Shown: positions 22,041 through 30,451 of the stretch, in pieces
Layout: each line of letters begins with the position of its first letter
How positions within the stretch are numbered: position 1 is the first letter of the stretch
From: Nocardia mexicana NBRC 108244
Lineage (GTDB): Bacteria > Actinomycetota > Actinomycetes > Mycobacteriales > Mycobacteriaceae
Length of the DNA stretch: 64,000 nucleotides
Direction of reading: 5' to 3'
Assembly: GCF_001613165.1 (NCBI RefSeq)
Contig: NZ_BDBV01000055.1
Coordinates: 1 to 64,000 of the forward strand
Made by a program: the position numbers and the translations under genes
The notes under the pieces: generated by a model
Database searches by the model: none
What the model was told of the DNA's origin: nothing
Seen by the model: the letters and a program-made list of their open reading frames with translations, nothing else

Positions 22041-23855
22041 TCACGCCGACTCGGCGACCGCGACCGGCGGCTCGTGCACGGTATCGCCGGGGGTTTCGGC
22101 GTAGAGCCGCTCGATCTCGGCCGCGTATTTGGCGGCGATCGGCTTGCGCCGCAGCTTCATCGTCAGCGTGACCTCGTCGCCGCCGGGCTCCCAGAACACC
22201 GGCAGGATCGTGAACCGCTTGATCTGTTCCACGCGAGACAGTTTCGCGTTCCCGGCGGCCACCCCGGCGCCGATCGCCGCGATCACGCCCGGGTCGGCGG
22301 CCAGCGTGGCCGGGGAGGCGTCGGGCAGTCCGCGCTGGGCGGCATAGGGTCCGGCGGATTCGGCGTCGAGCACCACCAGCGCCGTGTTGTAGGGGCGGGC
22401 GTCGCCGATGGTGGCCAGGGCGCCGATCAGCGGCGCCGCCGCCTTGACGGCGTTCTCGATATTGGCGGGGGACATATTCTTGCCCGCGGCGTTGATGATC
22501 AGTTCCTTCTTGCGGTCGACCACCCGCAGATAGCCCTCGTCGTCGATGGTCACCACGTCACCGGTGTGCAGCCAGCCCTCGGGATCGAGGGCGTCGGCGG
22601 TCTTCTCCGGTTCCCGCCGGTAGCCGCGCATCACCAGCGCGCCGCGGATCAGCAACTCCCCGTCCTCGGCGATCTTGCCGTCCAGGCCGGGCAGCAGCCG
22701 CCCGACCGTGCCCAGCCGCGCCTGTTCGGGCGGGCTGACACTGGCCACGCACGTCAACTCCGACATGCCCCACACCTCCGAGATCGGGATGCCGAGCCCG
22801 AAGAAGAATCCCAGCGTCTCCGGCGGGATCGGCGCCGCCCCCGACAGCGCCCACTTCAGTTGATCCAGGCCGATTTTCGCGCGCAACGCCGACAGCACCC
22901 GCTCATCGGCGCGCGCCCACTCCGCCGCCAGCTCCGCATCCATCGGCTCGCCCGCCAACTGCGCGGCGGCCTTGCGCGCGGCCACCCCCAGCGCCCAGTC
23001 CAGGGCCGCCCGCCGCGCCGGATCGGTTTCCGCGGCGACCGAGAACTCGATGGCGGCCTTGAACTTCTCCCACACCCGCGGCACCGCACCCCAGATGGTG
23101 GGATGCACGTCGACCAGCGCCGCGGGCAGCTGCGCCCGATCGGGCACCGCCGTGATCTGGGTGCCGAAGTATTCGTGCAGATACAGCGCGGTCAGGCGGT
23201 CGGCCATATGCGCGGTGGGCAGGTACGAGGTCTGCCGGTCACCGAAGGCCACCGGCATCACCGACGCATAGGAGTAGACCTCGGCCGCCAGATTGGCGTG
23301 GGTGAGCTCCACACCCTTCGGGTTGCCGGTGGTGCCGGAGGTATAGCAGAGGGTGACGATGTCGTCCTCGCGCACCGCCCGCCAGCTCGCCTCGAAGTCG
23401 AAGTCGCTACGGCCCAGCGCCTTCAGTTGCGCCACGCTCAGCGTGCCCGGCACCGGGCGGTCCATACAGACGATGGTCCGCATCGGCACCCCGGCCGCGC
23501 GCACGACGTCCACGAACTGCGCCTCGCAGATCACCACCTGATTCCCGGCATTGGTGAACACGTAGTTCAGCTGCTCGGCAGACAGGGTGTTGTACACCGA
23601 GAACGACGTGGCGCCGGTGTGCTGCACCCCCACCTCGAGCGGGTAGAACTCGACCCGGTTGGTCATCATCAACGCGACCGTGTCCCCGCGCCCGATCCCC
23701 AGCGCCGCCAGCCCCGCGGCCACCGATCGCACCTGGTCGGAATACTCGCGCCAGGTCAGGGCGGGCGTGCCGCCGACCGAGCGCACCGCGACCGCGTCCG
23801 GCTCGATCGAGGCCACCCGTTGGAATGCGGCGCAGGAGGTGATCGGTTCGTTCAT
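22041..23855 (-). CDS. long-chain acyl-CoA synthetase (AMP-dependent ligase, FadD-like), 604 aa
   Basis: ATP/AMP-dependent acyl-CoA ligase of the ANL superfamily. P-loop motif CYTSGTTGNPKGVELTH near residue 170, the LPTAHMADRLT and SGAAPIPPETLGFFFGLGIPISEVWGMSEL segments, the LHTGDVVTIDDEGYLRVVDRKKELII hinge (A8) and a C-terminal Lys region (LRRKPIAAKYAAEIERLY). The long insert near residues 250-320 is typical of long-chain (FadD15/ACSL) rather than medium-chain enzymes. The start codon lies 353 bp from a divergent MFS gene. It probably activates fatty acids for beta-oxidation or lipid synthesis; exact chain length cannot be read. Confidence 0.9.
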   Translation of the reverse strand: MNEPITSCAAFQRVASIEPDAVAVRSVGGTPALTWREYSDQVRSVAAGLAALGIGRGDTVALMMTNRVEFYPLEVGVQHTGATSFSVYNTLSAEQLNYVFTNAGNQVVICEAQFVDVVRAAGVPMRTIVCMDRPVPGTLSVAQLKALGRSDFDFEASWRAVREDDIVTLCYTSGTTGNPKGVELTHANLAAEVYSYASVMPVAFGDRQTSYLPTAHMADRLTALYLHEYFGTQITAVPDRAQLPAALVDVHPTIWGAVPRVWEKFKAAIEFSVAAETDPARRAALDWALGVAARKAAAQLAGEPMDAELAAEWARADERVLSALRAKIGLDQLKWALSGAAPIPPETLGFFFGLGIPISEVWGMSELTCVASVSPPEQARLGTVGRLLPGLDGKIAEDGELLIRGALVMRGYRREPEKTADALDPEGWLHTGDVVTIDDEGYLRVVDRKKELIINAAGKNMSPANIENAVKAAAPLIGALATIGDARPYNTALVVLDAESAGPYAAQRGLPDASPATLAADPGVIAAIGAGVAAGNAKLSRVEQIKRFTILPVFWEPGGDEVTLTMKLRRKPIAAKYAAEIERLYAETPGDTVHEPPVAVAESA

Positions 23856-24208
23856 CGCGGTCTCGCTAACTGCCGTGAAACTTTCTCAGACGGTATGCCG
23901 CGAAGCGTCGGGCGCGGATCGGTTCGGCCATTTTCGTTGCGGTCCTGCGTCTTACACGCCGGGGCCACTTCGAGAACCCGGCGCGAAGGCGACATCGCGA
24001 CCACTTGCGGCCACATCCACCCCACCAGTTACACTGTGACTACCCTCACAATTGCCAGTGTCAACGCACGTCGTACCGCATCCGAACGACCCGGCCGCGA
24101 CCGCAGCCCTGTTTTCGCGAACCTCCAGTGGGGTACTCCTGGGCTTCGTGCCGGTGTCGTCTCGACAAACCGGCAGGAAACAACCGCAAACAGGGGAGAG
24201 GAGCGCGC
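23856..24208. promoter_or_regulatory. divergent intergenic region between acyl-CoA ligase and first MHS permease
   Basis: 353 bp without a credible gene. It contains GTTACACTGTGAC (24029-24041 region), an imperfect palindrome whose CACTGTGAC core (24032-24040) recurs in two other promoters in this window, a TCGACAA at 24172, and a strong SD GGGGAGAGGAG (24193-24203) for the GTG at 24209. No convincing -35/-10 pair could be fixed. Confidence 0.4.
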
Positions 24209-25528
24209 GTGACCAGCGCCGACCCGCAACCACAGCAACGCAAATCCGTTGCTGCCGCCGCTATGGGCAACGCCACCGAGTGGTACGACTACGGAGCCTA
24301 TGCCGCCACGACCACCTATCTCACCGAGGCATTCTTCCCTGGCGACCTGGGCACTCTGGGCACCTTGCTCGGCTTCGCGATCTCGTTCGTATTGCGCCCG
24401 CTCGGCGGCATGGTGTGGGGTCCGCTCGGCGACAGGATCGGCCGAAAGGCCGTACTGGCCACCACGATCCTGCTGATGGCCGCCGCCACCGGCCTGATCG
24501 GCCTGATTCCCAGCCACTCCAGCATCGGTGTCGCCGCCCCGATCCTGCTGATCCTGCTGCGCGTCGTCCAGGGCTTCTCCACCGGCGGCGAATACGGCGG
24601 CGCCGCAACCTATCTGGCCGAATCCGTCTCGGACCGCCGCCGCGGATTCTTCGGCAGCTTCCTGGAATTCGGCACGCTGATCGGCCTGTCCGGCGGACTC
24701 GCGGTTGTCCTGCTGATGCAGGTGCTCACCAACGACGATCAGATGCAGGCCTGGGGCTGGCGAATCCCGTTCCTGCTGGCCGTCCCGCTCGGCCTGATCG
24801 GCTGGTATCTGCGGAACAAGCTCGACGAATCGGAGGTGTTCACCGAGGTCGCCGAGCACGAGCACCCCAAGACCGGGCTGGTGGAGCTGATCACGAACTA
24901 CCGGCGCGAGATCCTCACCATGGGTGGCCTGGTCATCGCACTCAACATCATCAACTACACCCTGCTGTCGTACATGCCGACCTATCTCCAAACCACCGTC
25001 CACATGGAGAAGGAACAGACCACGGCGATGGTGCTGATCGGACAGCTGATCATGGCCGTGGTGCTGCCGCTGTCCGGCGGCATATCCGATCTGGTCGGCC
25101 GCCGACCGATGTGGCTGGTGTCGCTGGTCTCGTTCGCCGTGCTCGCGGTGCCGATGTACTGGCTGATGGGTAAGGGATTGGGCTGGGCCATCCTCGGATT
25201 CGTGATCCTGGGCCTGCTGTACGTGCCGCAGCTGTCCACCATCTCGGCCACCTTCCCGGCGATCTTCCCGACACACGTGCGCTACGCCGGGTTCGCGCTG
25301 GCCTACAACGTGTCCACCGCGATCTTCGGCGGCACCGCACCGCTGATCAACGAATGGGTCATCAGGGAAACCGAATGGCACCTGTTCCCGGCCTACTACA
25401 TGGCCGGAGCCTGCGTCGTCGGCCTCGTGGCCTGGTTCTTCCTGCGCGAAACCGTCGGCGCCTCGCTGCGCGGCACCGAGGTGCCCCGCACCGACGAGAT
25501 CCCGAAGGTGACCGTCCAACAGTCCTAA
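24209..25528 (+). CDS. MHS family MFS transporter (ProP/citrate-proton symporter type), 439 aa
   Basis: Twelve-helix major facilitator of the metabolite:H+ symporter family. AAMGNATEWYDYGAYA near residue 18 is the family signature at TM1, GPLGDRIGRKAVL is the MFS loop 2-3 motif, and RVVQGFSTGGEYGGAATYLAES marks TM4 (STGGEYG is diagnostic for MHS permeases). SGGISDLVGRRP repeats the loop motif in the second half. The GTG start has SD GGGGAGAGGAG. The gene is followed by a second MHS permease and a two-component system, so it likely imports an organic acid or betaine-like solute. The substrate cannot be deduced. Confidence 0.9.
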   Translation: MTSADPQPQQRKSVAAAAMGNATEWYDYGAYAATTTYLTEAFFPGDLGTLGTLLGFAISFVLRPLGGMVWGPLGDRIGRKAVLATTILLMAAATGLIGLIPSHSSIGVAAPILLILLRVVQGFSTGGEYGGAATYLAESVSDRRRGFFGSFLEFGTLIGLSGGLAVVLLMQVLTNDDQMQAWGWRIPFLLAVPLGLIGWYLRNKLDESEVFTEVAEHEHPKTGLVELITNYRREILTMGGLVIALNIINYTLLSYMPTYLQTTVHMEKEQTTAMVLIGQLIMAVVLPLSGGISDLVGRRPMWLVSLVSFAVLAVPMYWLMGKGLGWAILGFVILGLLYVPQLSTISATFPAIFPTHVRYAGFALAYNVSTAIFGGTAPLINEWVIRETEWHLFPAYYMAGACVVGLVAWFFLRETVGASLRGTEVPRTDEIPKVTVQQS

Positions 25529-25565
25529 GCGACGGTTAGAAAACGGCCAGGGCACTGTCGCGCGG

Positions 25566-25583
25566 CTGTGACTGCAGACACAG
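25566..25583 (+). promoter_or_regulatory. operator-like inverted repeat before second MHS permease
   Basis: CTGTG (25566-25570) and CACAG (25579-25583) flank A-CTGCAG-A, so 16 of 18 positions are symmetric. It lies about 43 nt upstream of the GTG at 25626 in the 97-bp gap between the two permease genes. CACAGTGA (25579-25586) is the reverse complement of the TCACTGTG core seen at 30291 and 32857. Confidence 0.4.
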
Positions 25584-25625
25584 TGATCTTCGAACGATGC
25601 AACGCAGCGTCGAGAAGGAGATCAG

Positions 25626-27026
25626 GTGACAACGACACAGCCGGTCAACGGCGACAGTGCCCGTCCGGGCCGCGGAGGTGAGCGACGCGTCGTCGCCAAC
25701 GTGCTGCGCGGCTCCATCGGCAACCTCGTCGAGTGGTACGACTGGTACGTCTACGCGGCGTTCAGCGTCTACTTCGCCAAGACGTTCTTCCCCAAGGGCG
25801 ACTCCACCGCCCAATTGCTGTCCACCGCCGCGGTTTTCGCCGTCGGCTTCCTGATGCGCCCGATCGGCGGCTGGCTGCTGGGCCGCTACGCCGACCGCTT
25901 CGGCCGCCGCGCCGCCCTCACCCTGTCGGTCACCGTCATGGCCGCCGGGTCGCTGCTCATCGCGCTCACGCCGGGCTACCAGACCATCGGCCTGGCCGCC
26001 CCCGCCCTGCTGCTGATCGCCCGCCTCTTGCAGGGACTGTCGGTCGGCGGCGAATACGCCACCAGCGCCACCTACCTGTCCGAGGTCGCCTCCCAGGGCA
26101 AACGCGGGTTCTACTCCAGCTTCCAGTACGTCACCCTCGTCGGCGGACAGCTCGTCGCCCTCGCCGTCCAGATCGTGCTACAGCAATTCCTCACCAACGC
26201 CCAGCTCGACAGCTGGGGCTGGCGGATCCCGTTCGTCATCGGCGCCGCCGGCGCCATCATCGTCATGATCCTGCGCCGCGGCATGGACGAATCGGCCGCC
26301 TTCCGCGCCGAGGCCGGACAGACCCCGCAGGTCAACACCGTCGGCGCCCCCGCCGAACCGGTCTCCGGCAATCGCGGATCCCTGCGCGTGCTGCTGCAGT
26401 ACCCCCGCGAATGCCTGCTCGTCGTCGGCCTCACCCTCGGCGGCACGATCGCGTTCTACACCTACACCACCTACATGCAGAAATACATGATCAACACCTC
26501 GGGCATCGACAAGTCCACGGTGGCCTGGATCAACTTCCTCGCCCTGCTCGTGTTCGTGGTGCTGCAGCCGCTGGCCGGGGCCCTGTCCGACCGCATCGGC
26601 CGCCGCAAACTGCTGATCTTCTTCGGCGTCGCCGGCACCCTGGGCACCGTGCCGATCATGACCGTCCTCGGCCACACCACCAACCCGGTCGCCGCCTGGG
26701 CCCTCATGATGGCCGCACTGATCATTATCACCGGCTACACCTCGATCAACGCCATCGTGAAGGCCGAACTGTTCCCGACCAAGGTCCGCGCCCTCGGCGT
26801 CGGCCTGCCCTACGCGCTGACCGCCGCCATCTTCGGCGGCACCGCCGAATCCCTCGCGCTGTGGCTGAAGAAGGCCGGCCACGAATCGGTGTTCTTCTGG
26901 TACGTGTCGGCCACCATCCTCATCTCCCTGTCCACCTACTGGTTCATGCGCGAAACCTCCGACGGCTCACCCATCGACGCGGACGAGAGCGCCGCGGAGG
27001 TGGAGCAGGTACCGACACGACGCTGA
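25626..27026 (+). CDS. MHS family MFS transporter (alpha-ketoglutarate permease-like), 466 aa
   Basis: Second MHS-type proton symporter. Signature GNLVEWYDWYVYAAF at TM1 (near residue 32), GRYADRFGRRAAL in loop 2-3, RLLQGLSVGGEYATSATYLSE in TM4, and ALSDRIGRRKLL in the second half; EWYDWYVY is characteristic of KgtP-like alpha-ketoglutarate/dicarboxylate permeases. GTG start behind AAGGAG. The two permeases share strand and are only 97 bp apart, but similarity between them is limited to family motifs, so they may carry different acids. The C-terminus is acidic and cytoplasmic. Confidence 0.9.
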   Translation: MTTTQPVNGDSARPGRGGERRVVANVLRGSIGNLVEWYDWYVYAAFSVYFAKTFFPKGDSTAQLLSTAAVFAVGFLMRPIGGWLLGRYADRFGRRAALTLSVTVMAAGSLLIALTPGYQTIGLAAPALLLIARLLQGLSVGGEYATSATYLSEVASQGKRGFYSSFQYVTLVGGQLVALAVQIVLQQFLTNAQLDSWGWRIPFVIGAAGAIIVMILRRGMDESAAFRAEAGQTPQVNTVGAPAEPVSGNRGSLRVLLQYPRECLLVVGLTLGGTIAFYTYTTYMQKYMINTSGIDKSTVAWINFLALLVFVVLQPLAGALSDRIGRRKLLIFFGVAGTLGTVPIMTVLGHTTNPVAAWALMMAALIIITGYTSINAIVKAELFPTKVRALGVGLPYALTAAIFGGTAESLALWLKKAGHESVFFWYVSATILISLSTYWFMRETSDGSPIDADESAAEVEQVPTRR

Positions 27027-27063
27027 GCGCGACGGCGCGCCGGAGTCGATGAGGGGTTCCGGC

Positions 27064-27180
27064 GCGCTATGGACAAGAGCCCTCGGCGCCCGAGGCGCTA
27101 TCGACAACCGTCCGACGTCCGGGGCGTTATCGACAACTTTCCGGCGTCCGGGGCGCTATCGACAATTTTCCGGCGTGCTT
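27064..27180 (+). repeat. four tandem 29-31 bp repeats (GCGYTATSGACAA) upstream of response regulator
   Basis: GCGCTATGGACAA at 27064, GCGCTATCGACAA at 27095, GCGTTATCGACAA at 27124 and GCGCTATCGACAA at 27153, each followed by a CCG-rich spacer (TTTCCGGCGTCCGG in copies 3 and 4). Periods are 31, 29 and 29 bp, close to three helical turns. The array fills nearly all of the space between the second permease and the regulator ATG at 27213. Phased sites suit cooperative binding by an OmpR-type regulator, perhaps the adjacent one. Confidence 0.75.
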
Positions 27181-27212
27181 TTGGCCGGAATCGCTCAGTG
27201 CTGGAGAATCAC

Positions 27213-27875
27213 ATGGTGCGATTGGCAGTGGTCGAGGACGACGACGGGGTCGGCGACGCCCTGGTGGAGGCGCTCGCGGTGCGCGGCCACGACGCCCGGC
27301 GCATGCGCCGCGGCGCCGACCTGCTCACCGCCCACCGCGGCTATGACGCCGTCATCCTCGACCTCGGCCTGCCCGACGCCGACGGCCTGCAGGTGCTGCG
27401 CCAGCTCCGCGAGGTCAGCTCCGTCCCCGTCGTCATCCTCACCGCCCGCAGCGACGAACGGTCCATCGTGCGCGGGCTGCGCGGCGGCGCCGACGACTAC
27501 GTCGTCAAACCACCCCGCATCGCCGAACTGCTGGCCCGCATCGACAACATCACCCGCCGCGCCGCCGCGGCCACCGACCCCCCGTCTCCGGTGATCACCA
27601 CCGGCGACGTCCGCGTCGACCTGGCCGCCCACCGCGTCGAGGTCGGCGGCCAACCGATCTCGTTGACCGCCAAGGAATTCGAACTCGTCCAGGCGCTGGT
27701 CGAACGCCCCGGCGCCGCCGTCAGCCGCCAGCAACTGATGGACCGCATCTGGGGTGACGCCTTCGTCGCGGTCTCCCGCAGCCTCGACGTGCACATGACC
27801 GGACTGCGCCAGAAACTCGACCGGCCCGGCCTCATCACCACCATCCGCGGCTACGGCTACCGCTGGGGCGAGTGA
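27213..27875 (+). CDS. OmpR-family response regulator, 220 aa
   Basis: DNA-binding response regulator. Receiver domain: acidic pocket VVEDDDG (residues 6-12), phospho-acceptor Asp50 in VILDLGLPDADG, Thr77 in ILTARS, Lys99 in DDYVVKPP. The C-terminal winged helix (about 125-218) contains SLTAKEFELVQALVERPGAAVSRQQLMDRIWGD and TIRGYGYRWG. ATG 27213 is chosen because GGAG lies about 8 nt before it and the receiver starts here; upstream codons are the tandem repeats. Four bases separate it from the kinase gene. The phased repeats in front suggest autoregulation. Confidence 0.93.
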   Translation: MVRLAVVEDDDGVGDALVEALAVRGHDARRMRRGADLLTAHRGYDAVILDLGLPDADGLQVLRQLREVSSVPVVILTARSDERSIVRGLRGGADDYVVKPPRIAELLARIDNITRRAAAATDPPSPVITTGDVRVDLAAHRVEVGGQPISLTAKEFELVQALVERPGAAVSRQQLMDRIWGDAFVAVSRSLDVHMTGLRQKLDRPGLITTIRGYGYRWGE

Positions 27876-27879
27876 ACCG

Positions 27880-29304
27880 ATGCGGCGACGCGTACTCGCG
27901 GCCCTGACCGTCTTCGCCACCATCGCGGTGCTCGCCTTCGCCGTCCCGCTGTGCCTCACCGCCGCCACCAGCCGCACCCAGCAACTGGTCCTCGGCCGCA
28001 CCGGCGACGCCGACTGGTTCGCCACCCTCGCCGACGCCGCCACCACCACCGGCGACAACCGCGCCCTCGCCCTCGAGGTCGGCCGCTACCGCGAGCTGTA
28101 CGGCGAAAGCGTCCTGGTCGTCGACGCCCGCGGCGCCACCCTCGCCAATGCCGGCGTCGACGCCACCAGTCCCGCCGTCGTCGCGGCCCTCGCCGCCGCC
28201 CGCCGCAACCAACGGCCCGCCCCGGTCGGACAGCTCATGCCGTGGAGCCCGGCCACCGTCCTCATCGCCCGCCCCGTCGGCACCGGCGTCCAGGTCAACG
28301 GCGCCGTCCTCATCCAGGCGGCCACCGACCGCGCCCGCGCCGACATCCTGCGCACCTGGGGCATCGCCGCCGCCGGCGCCCTCGCCGCGATGGCCGTATT
28401 CACCGCGCTCGCACTGGTGCTGTCGCGCTGGGTGCTGCGACCGCTGGCCGACCTGTCCGACGCCGTCGCCAACCTCACCGCCACGCTCCCCAAACCCCGC
28501 ACCGACACCGGCGACGACACCCACGGCCCCACCATGACCCGCCGCCACGGCGGCCCACCCGAGATCCGCGCCGTCGCCGAATCCTTCGACGCCATGGCCC
28601 TGGCCGTCGCCGACTCCACCGAGGCCCAGCGCCAACTCGTCGCCGACACCGCCCACGCCATGCGCAACCCACTGGCCGCCTTGACGATTCGCCTCGACTC
28701 GCTGGAACCGGCCATCCCCGAACGCGCCGCCGCCACCTTCCGCGGCGCCACCGCGGAACTGGAGCGGCTCACCGGACTGCTCGACGGCCTGCTCACCCTC
28801 GCCGTCGCCGAGGGCACCGACTTCGACCCGGCAGGCACCCCCGCACCCGCCACCTGCGATGCCGTCCAGGTCGCGCAGGACCGCGCCGACGCCTGGCACA
28901 GCGCCTTCGAACACGCCGGACTCACGCTCACCACCGACACCGGCACCGAACGCCTCGACGCCGCTATCGACGCCGACGTCCTCGCTCAGATACTCGATGT
29001 GGCGCTGAGCAATTCGTGTCGCTACGCCGGAACCGGCGCCCACACCCGGCTGCTCGCCGCCGCCACCGACCGCGCCGTCACGCTCACCGTCACCGACGAC
29101 GGCGTCGGCGTGCCCGCCGCCGAACTGCACCGCCTCACCACCCGGTTCTTCCGCGGCTCCACCGCCGCGGCCGGCGGCTCCGGACTCGGCCTGCCGATCG
29201 CCGCCGCACTGGTCAACGCCCGCGGCGGCAGCCTCACCATCGAATCGGTGCACCCGCACGGGCTGTCGGTCACCATCACCCTGCCGACGGCGGCCCTGCG
29301 ATGA
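27880..29304 (+). CDS. sensor histidine kinase, 474 aa
   Basis: Membrane sensor kinase, partner of the upstream regulator. TM1 is at residues about 5-28, an extracytoplasmic sensor of about 130 residues follows, TM2 at about 163-185, and a HAMP linker with a Thr/Pro-rich insertion. The H-box ADTAHAMRNPLAAL has the phospho-His near residue 259, the N-box is ILDVALSNSCRYA, and the G boxes are DDGVGVP and GGSGLGLPIAAAL. Its stop overlaps the ATG of the TAXI lipoprotein gene by 4 nt (ATGA), so kinase and binding protein are made together, which suggests that they work together in sensing. Confidence 0.92.
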   Translation: MRRRVLAALTVFATIAVLAFAVPLCLTAATSRTQQLVLGRTGDADWFATLADAATTTGDNRALALEVGRYRELYGESVLVVDARGATLANAGVDATSPAVVAALAAARRNQRPAPVGQLMPWSPATVLIARPVGTGVQVNGAVLIQAATDRARADILRTWGIAAAGALAAMAVFTALALVLSRWVLRPLADLSDAVANLTATLPKPRTDTGDDTHGPTMTRRHGGPPEIRAVAESFDAMALAVADSTEAQRQLVADTAHAMRNPLAALTIRLDSLEPAIPERAAATFRGATAELERLTGLLDGLLTLAVAEGTDFDPAGTPAPATCDAVQVAQDRADAWHSAFEHAGLTLTTDTGTERLDAAIDADVLAQILDVALSNSCRYAGTGAHTRLLAAATDRAVTLTVTDDGVGVPAAELHRLTTRFFRGSTAAAGGSGLGLPIAAALVNARGGSLTIESVHPHGLSVTITLPTAALR

Positions 29305-30218
29305 ACCGGCGCGGATTCCTGTGTGCGGCAGGCGCAGTCGCCGCCGGGGCGCTGGCCGCCGGGTGCGGCGACGGCGGTCCGCCCACCGTGCGCCTGGCCG
29401 CCGGTGAGGTCGGCGGCTTCTATCACGCCTTCGCCACACAGCTGGCCGCCACCGCCGCCGAGGCGGGAACCGTCCATATCGAACCGGTCAGCACCAGCGG
29501 GTCGTTCGCCAACCTGGCCATGCTCGACCGCGGCGCCGCCGACGCCGCACTCGCCCTTGCCGATTCGATCGAAGCCGACCCGGGCATCGACCGGCTGTAC
29601 GCGCTCGGCCGCGTCTACGAGAACTACATCCAGCTCGTCGTCCGCGAATCCAGCACCGTGCGCACCGCGGCCGACCTCCGCGGCACCCGTGTCAGCCTCG
29701 GCGCGCCCGGATCCGGGGCCACCTTCACCGGCGAAAGACTGCTGCGCGCAGCCGGGCTCGACCCCGCCTCCGACGTCAGCGTCACCCACCTGCCGCTGCA
29801 GGGCGCCGTCACCACCCTCACCGACGGCGTCATCGATGCGCTGCTGTGGGCCGGAGGCGTCCCGACTCCCATCTTCGACATCCCGCACACCCTGCGGCTG
29901 ATCGATCTGGGTGACCTCGCCCAGCCCATGCGCGACCGCTTCGGCTACCTCTACGACCGGGTTGTCATCCCCGCCGACGCCTATCCCGGGACGCCCGCGG
30001 TGCGCACCATCGGCGTCGCCAACCTGCTCGTCACCACCCGCACGCTGCCCGCCGACGCCGCGGCCGCACTCACCGAACTGCTGATCACCCGCGCCGACCG
30101 CCTGGTGCCCAGCGAGGCCGCCGGCACGCAGTTCCTCGACGCGCGCTCACTGATCGGCACGGACGGGCTGGCCCTGCATCCCGGCGCGGCGACCGTCTAC
30201 CGGCGCCGTCACGGGTGA
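29301..30218 (+). CDS. TAXI family TRAP-type solute-binding lipoprotein, 305 aa
   Basis: Extracytoplasmic binding protein of the TAXI branch of TRAP transporters. The N-terminus NRRGFLCAAGAVAAGALAAGCG has a twin-Arg-like start, a hydrophobic stretch and a lipobox (LAAGC). The mature protein has VRLAAGEVGGFYHAFATQLA, a typical TAXI opening, then a STSGSFANLAMLDRGAADAALALAD segment and LRGTRVSLGAPGSGATFTGERLLRAAGL. No TRAP membrane subunits (DctM/DctQ-like) are in the window. Together with the overlapping kinase gene this suggests a ligand-presenting sensor role, with MHS permeases doing the transport. TAXI ligands in other bacteria include organic acids and glutamate. Confidence 0.88.
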   Translation: MNRRGFLCAAGAVAAGALAAGCGDGGPPTVRLAAGEVGGFYHAFATQLAATAAEAGTVHIEPVSTSGSFANLAMLDRGAADAALALADSIEADPGIDRLYALGRVYENYIQLVVRESSTVRTAADLRGTRVSLGAPGSGATFTGERLLRAAGLDPASDVSVTHLPLQGAVTTLTDGVIDALLWAGGVPTPIFDIPHTLRLIDLGDLAQPMRDRFGYLYDRVVIPADAYPGTPAVRTIGVANLLVTTRTLPADAAAALTELLITRADRLVPSEAAGTQFLDARSLIGTDGLALHPGAATVYRRRHG

Positions 30219-30288
30219 ATCCGGCCGAGATGCCCACGGAGGCAAGATAGTTCACGTTATCGGCGCATACGGGAACCCATCCATAAAA

Positions 30289-30305
30289 CGTCACTGTGAC
30301 GAATT
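30289..30305 (+). promoter_or_regulatory. 17-bp element CGTCACTGTGACGAATT, copy 1 (kinase promoter)
   Basis: CGTCACTGTGACG is a perfect 13-bp palindrome and is followed by AATT. The identical 17 bases occur again at 32854-32870. Here it lies in the 233-bp gap before the Ser/Thr kinase gene, about 147 bp upstream of its start. It is likely the operator of a dimeric regulator. Confidence 0.65.
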
Positions 30306-30451
30306 GAACGGCCGGGGAAGGGGGCCAGGGGAGGGGAGAGCGGCCACCCGCCGCACACCTCCAAAGTTGCGCAACAACGGTGCGCTCGTGTGGGATCAGA
30401 AGGCCGACCCCCGCGTCGGCGCTGCAGTACCGGGGAAGGAACCGACACCAC

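Noticed and set aside
27064..27180. CRISPR array
   Set aside because: Only four imperfect copies with degenerate, similar spacers and no cas genes; better explained as phased regulator sites.
27951..29300. Arg/His-rich open frame preceding the TAXI gene in the same frame
   Set aside because: It is the shadow of the histidine kinase; the TAXI signal peptide begins at ATG 29301.
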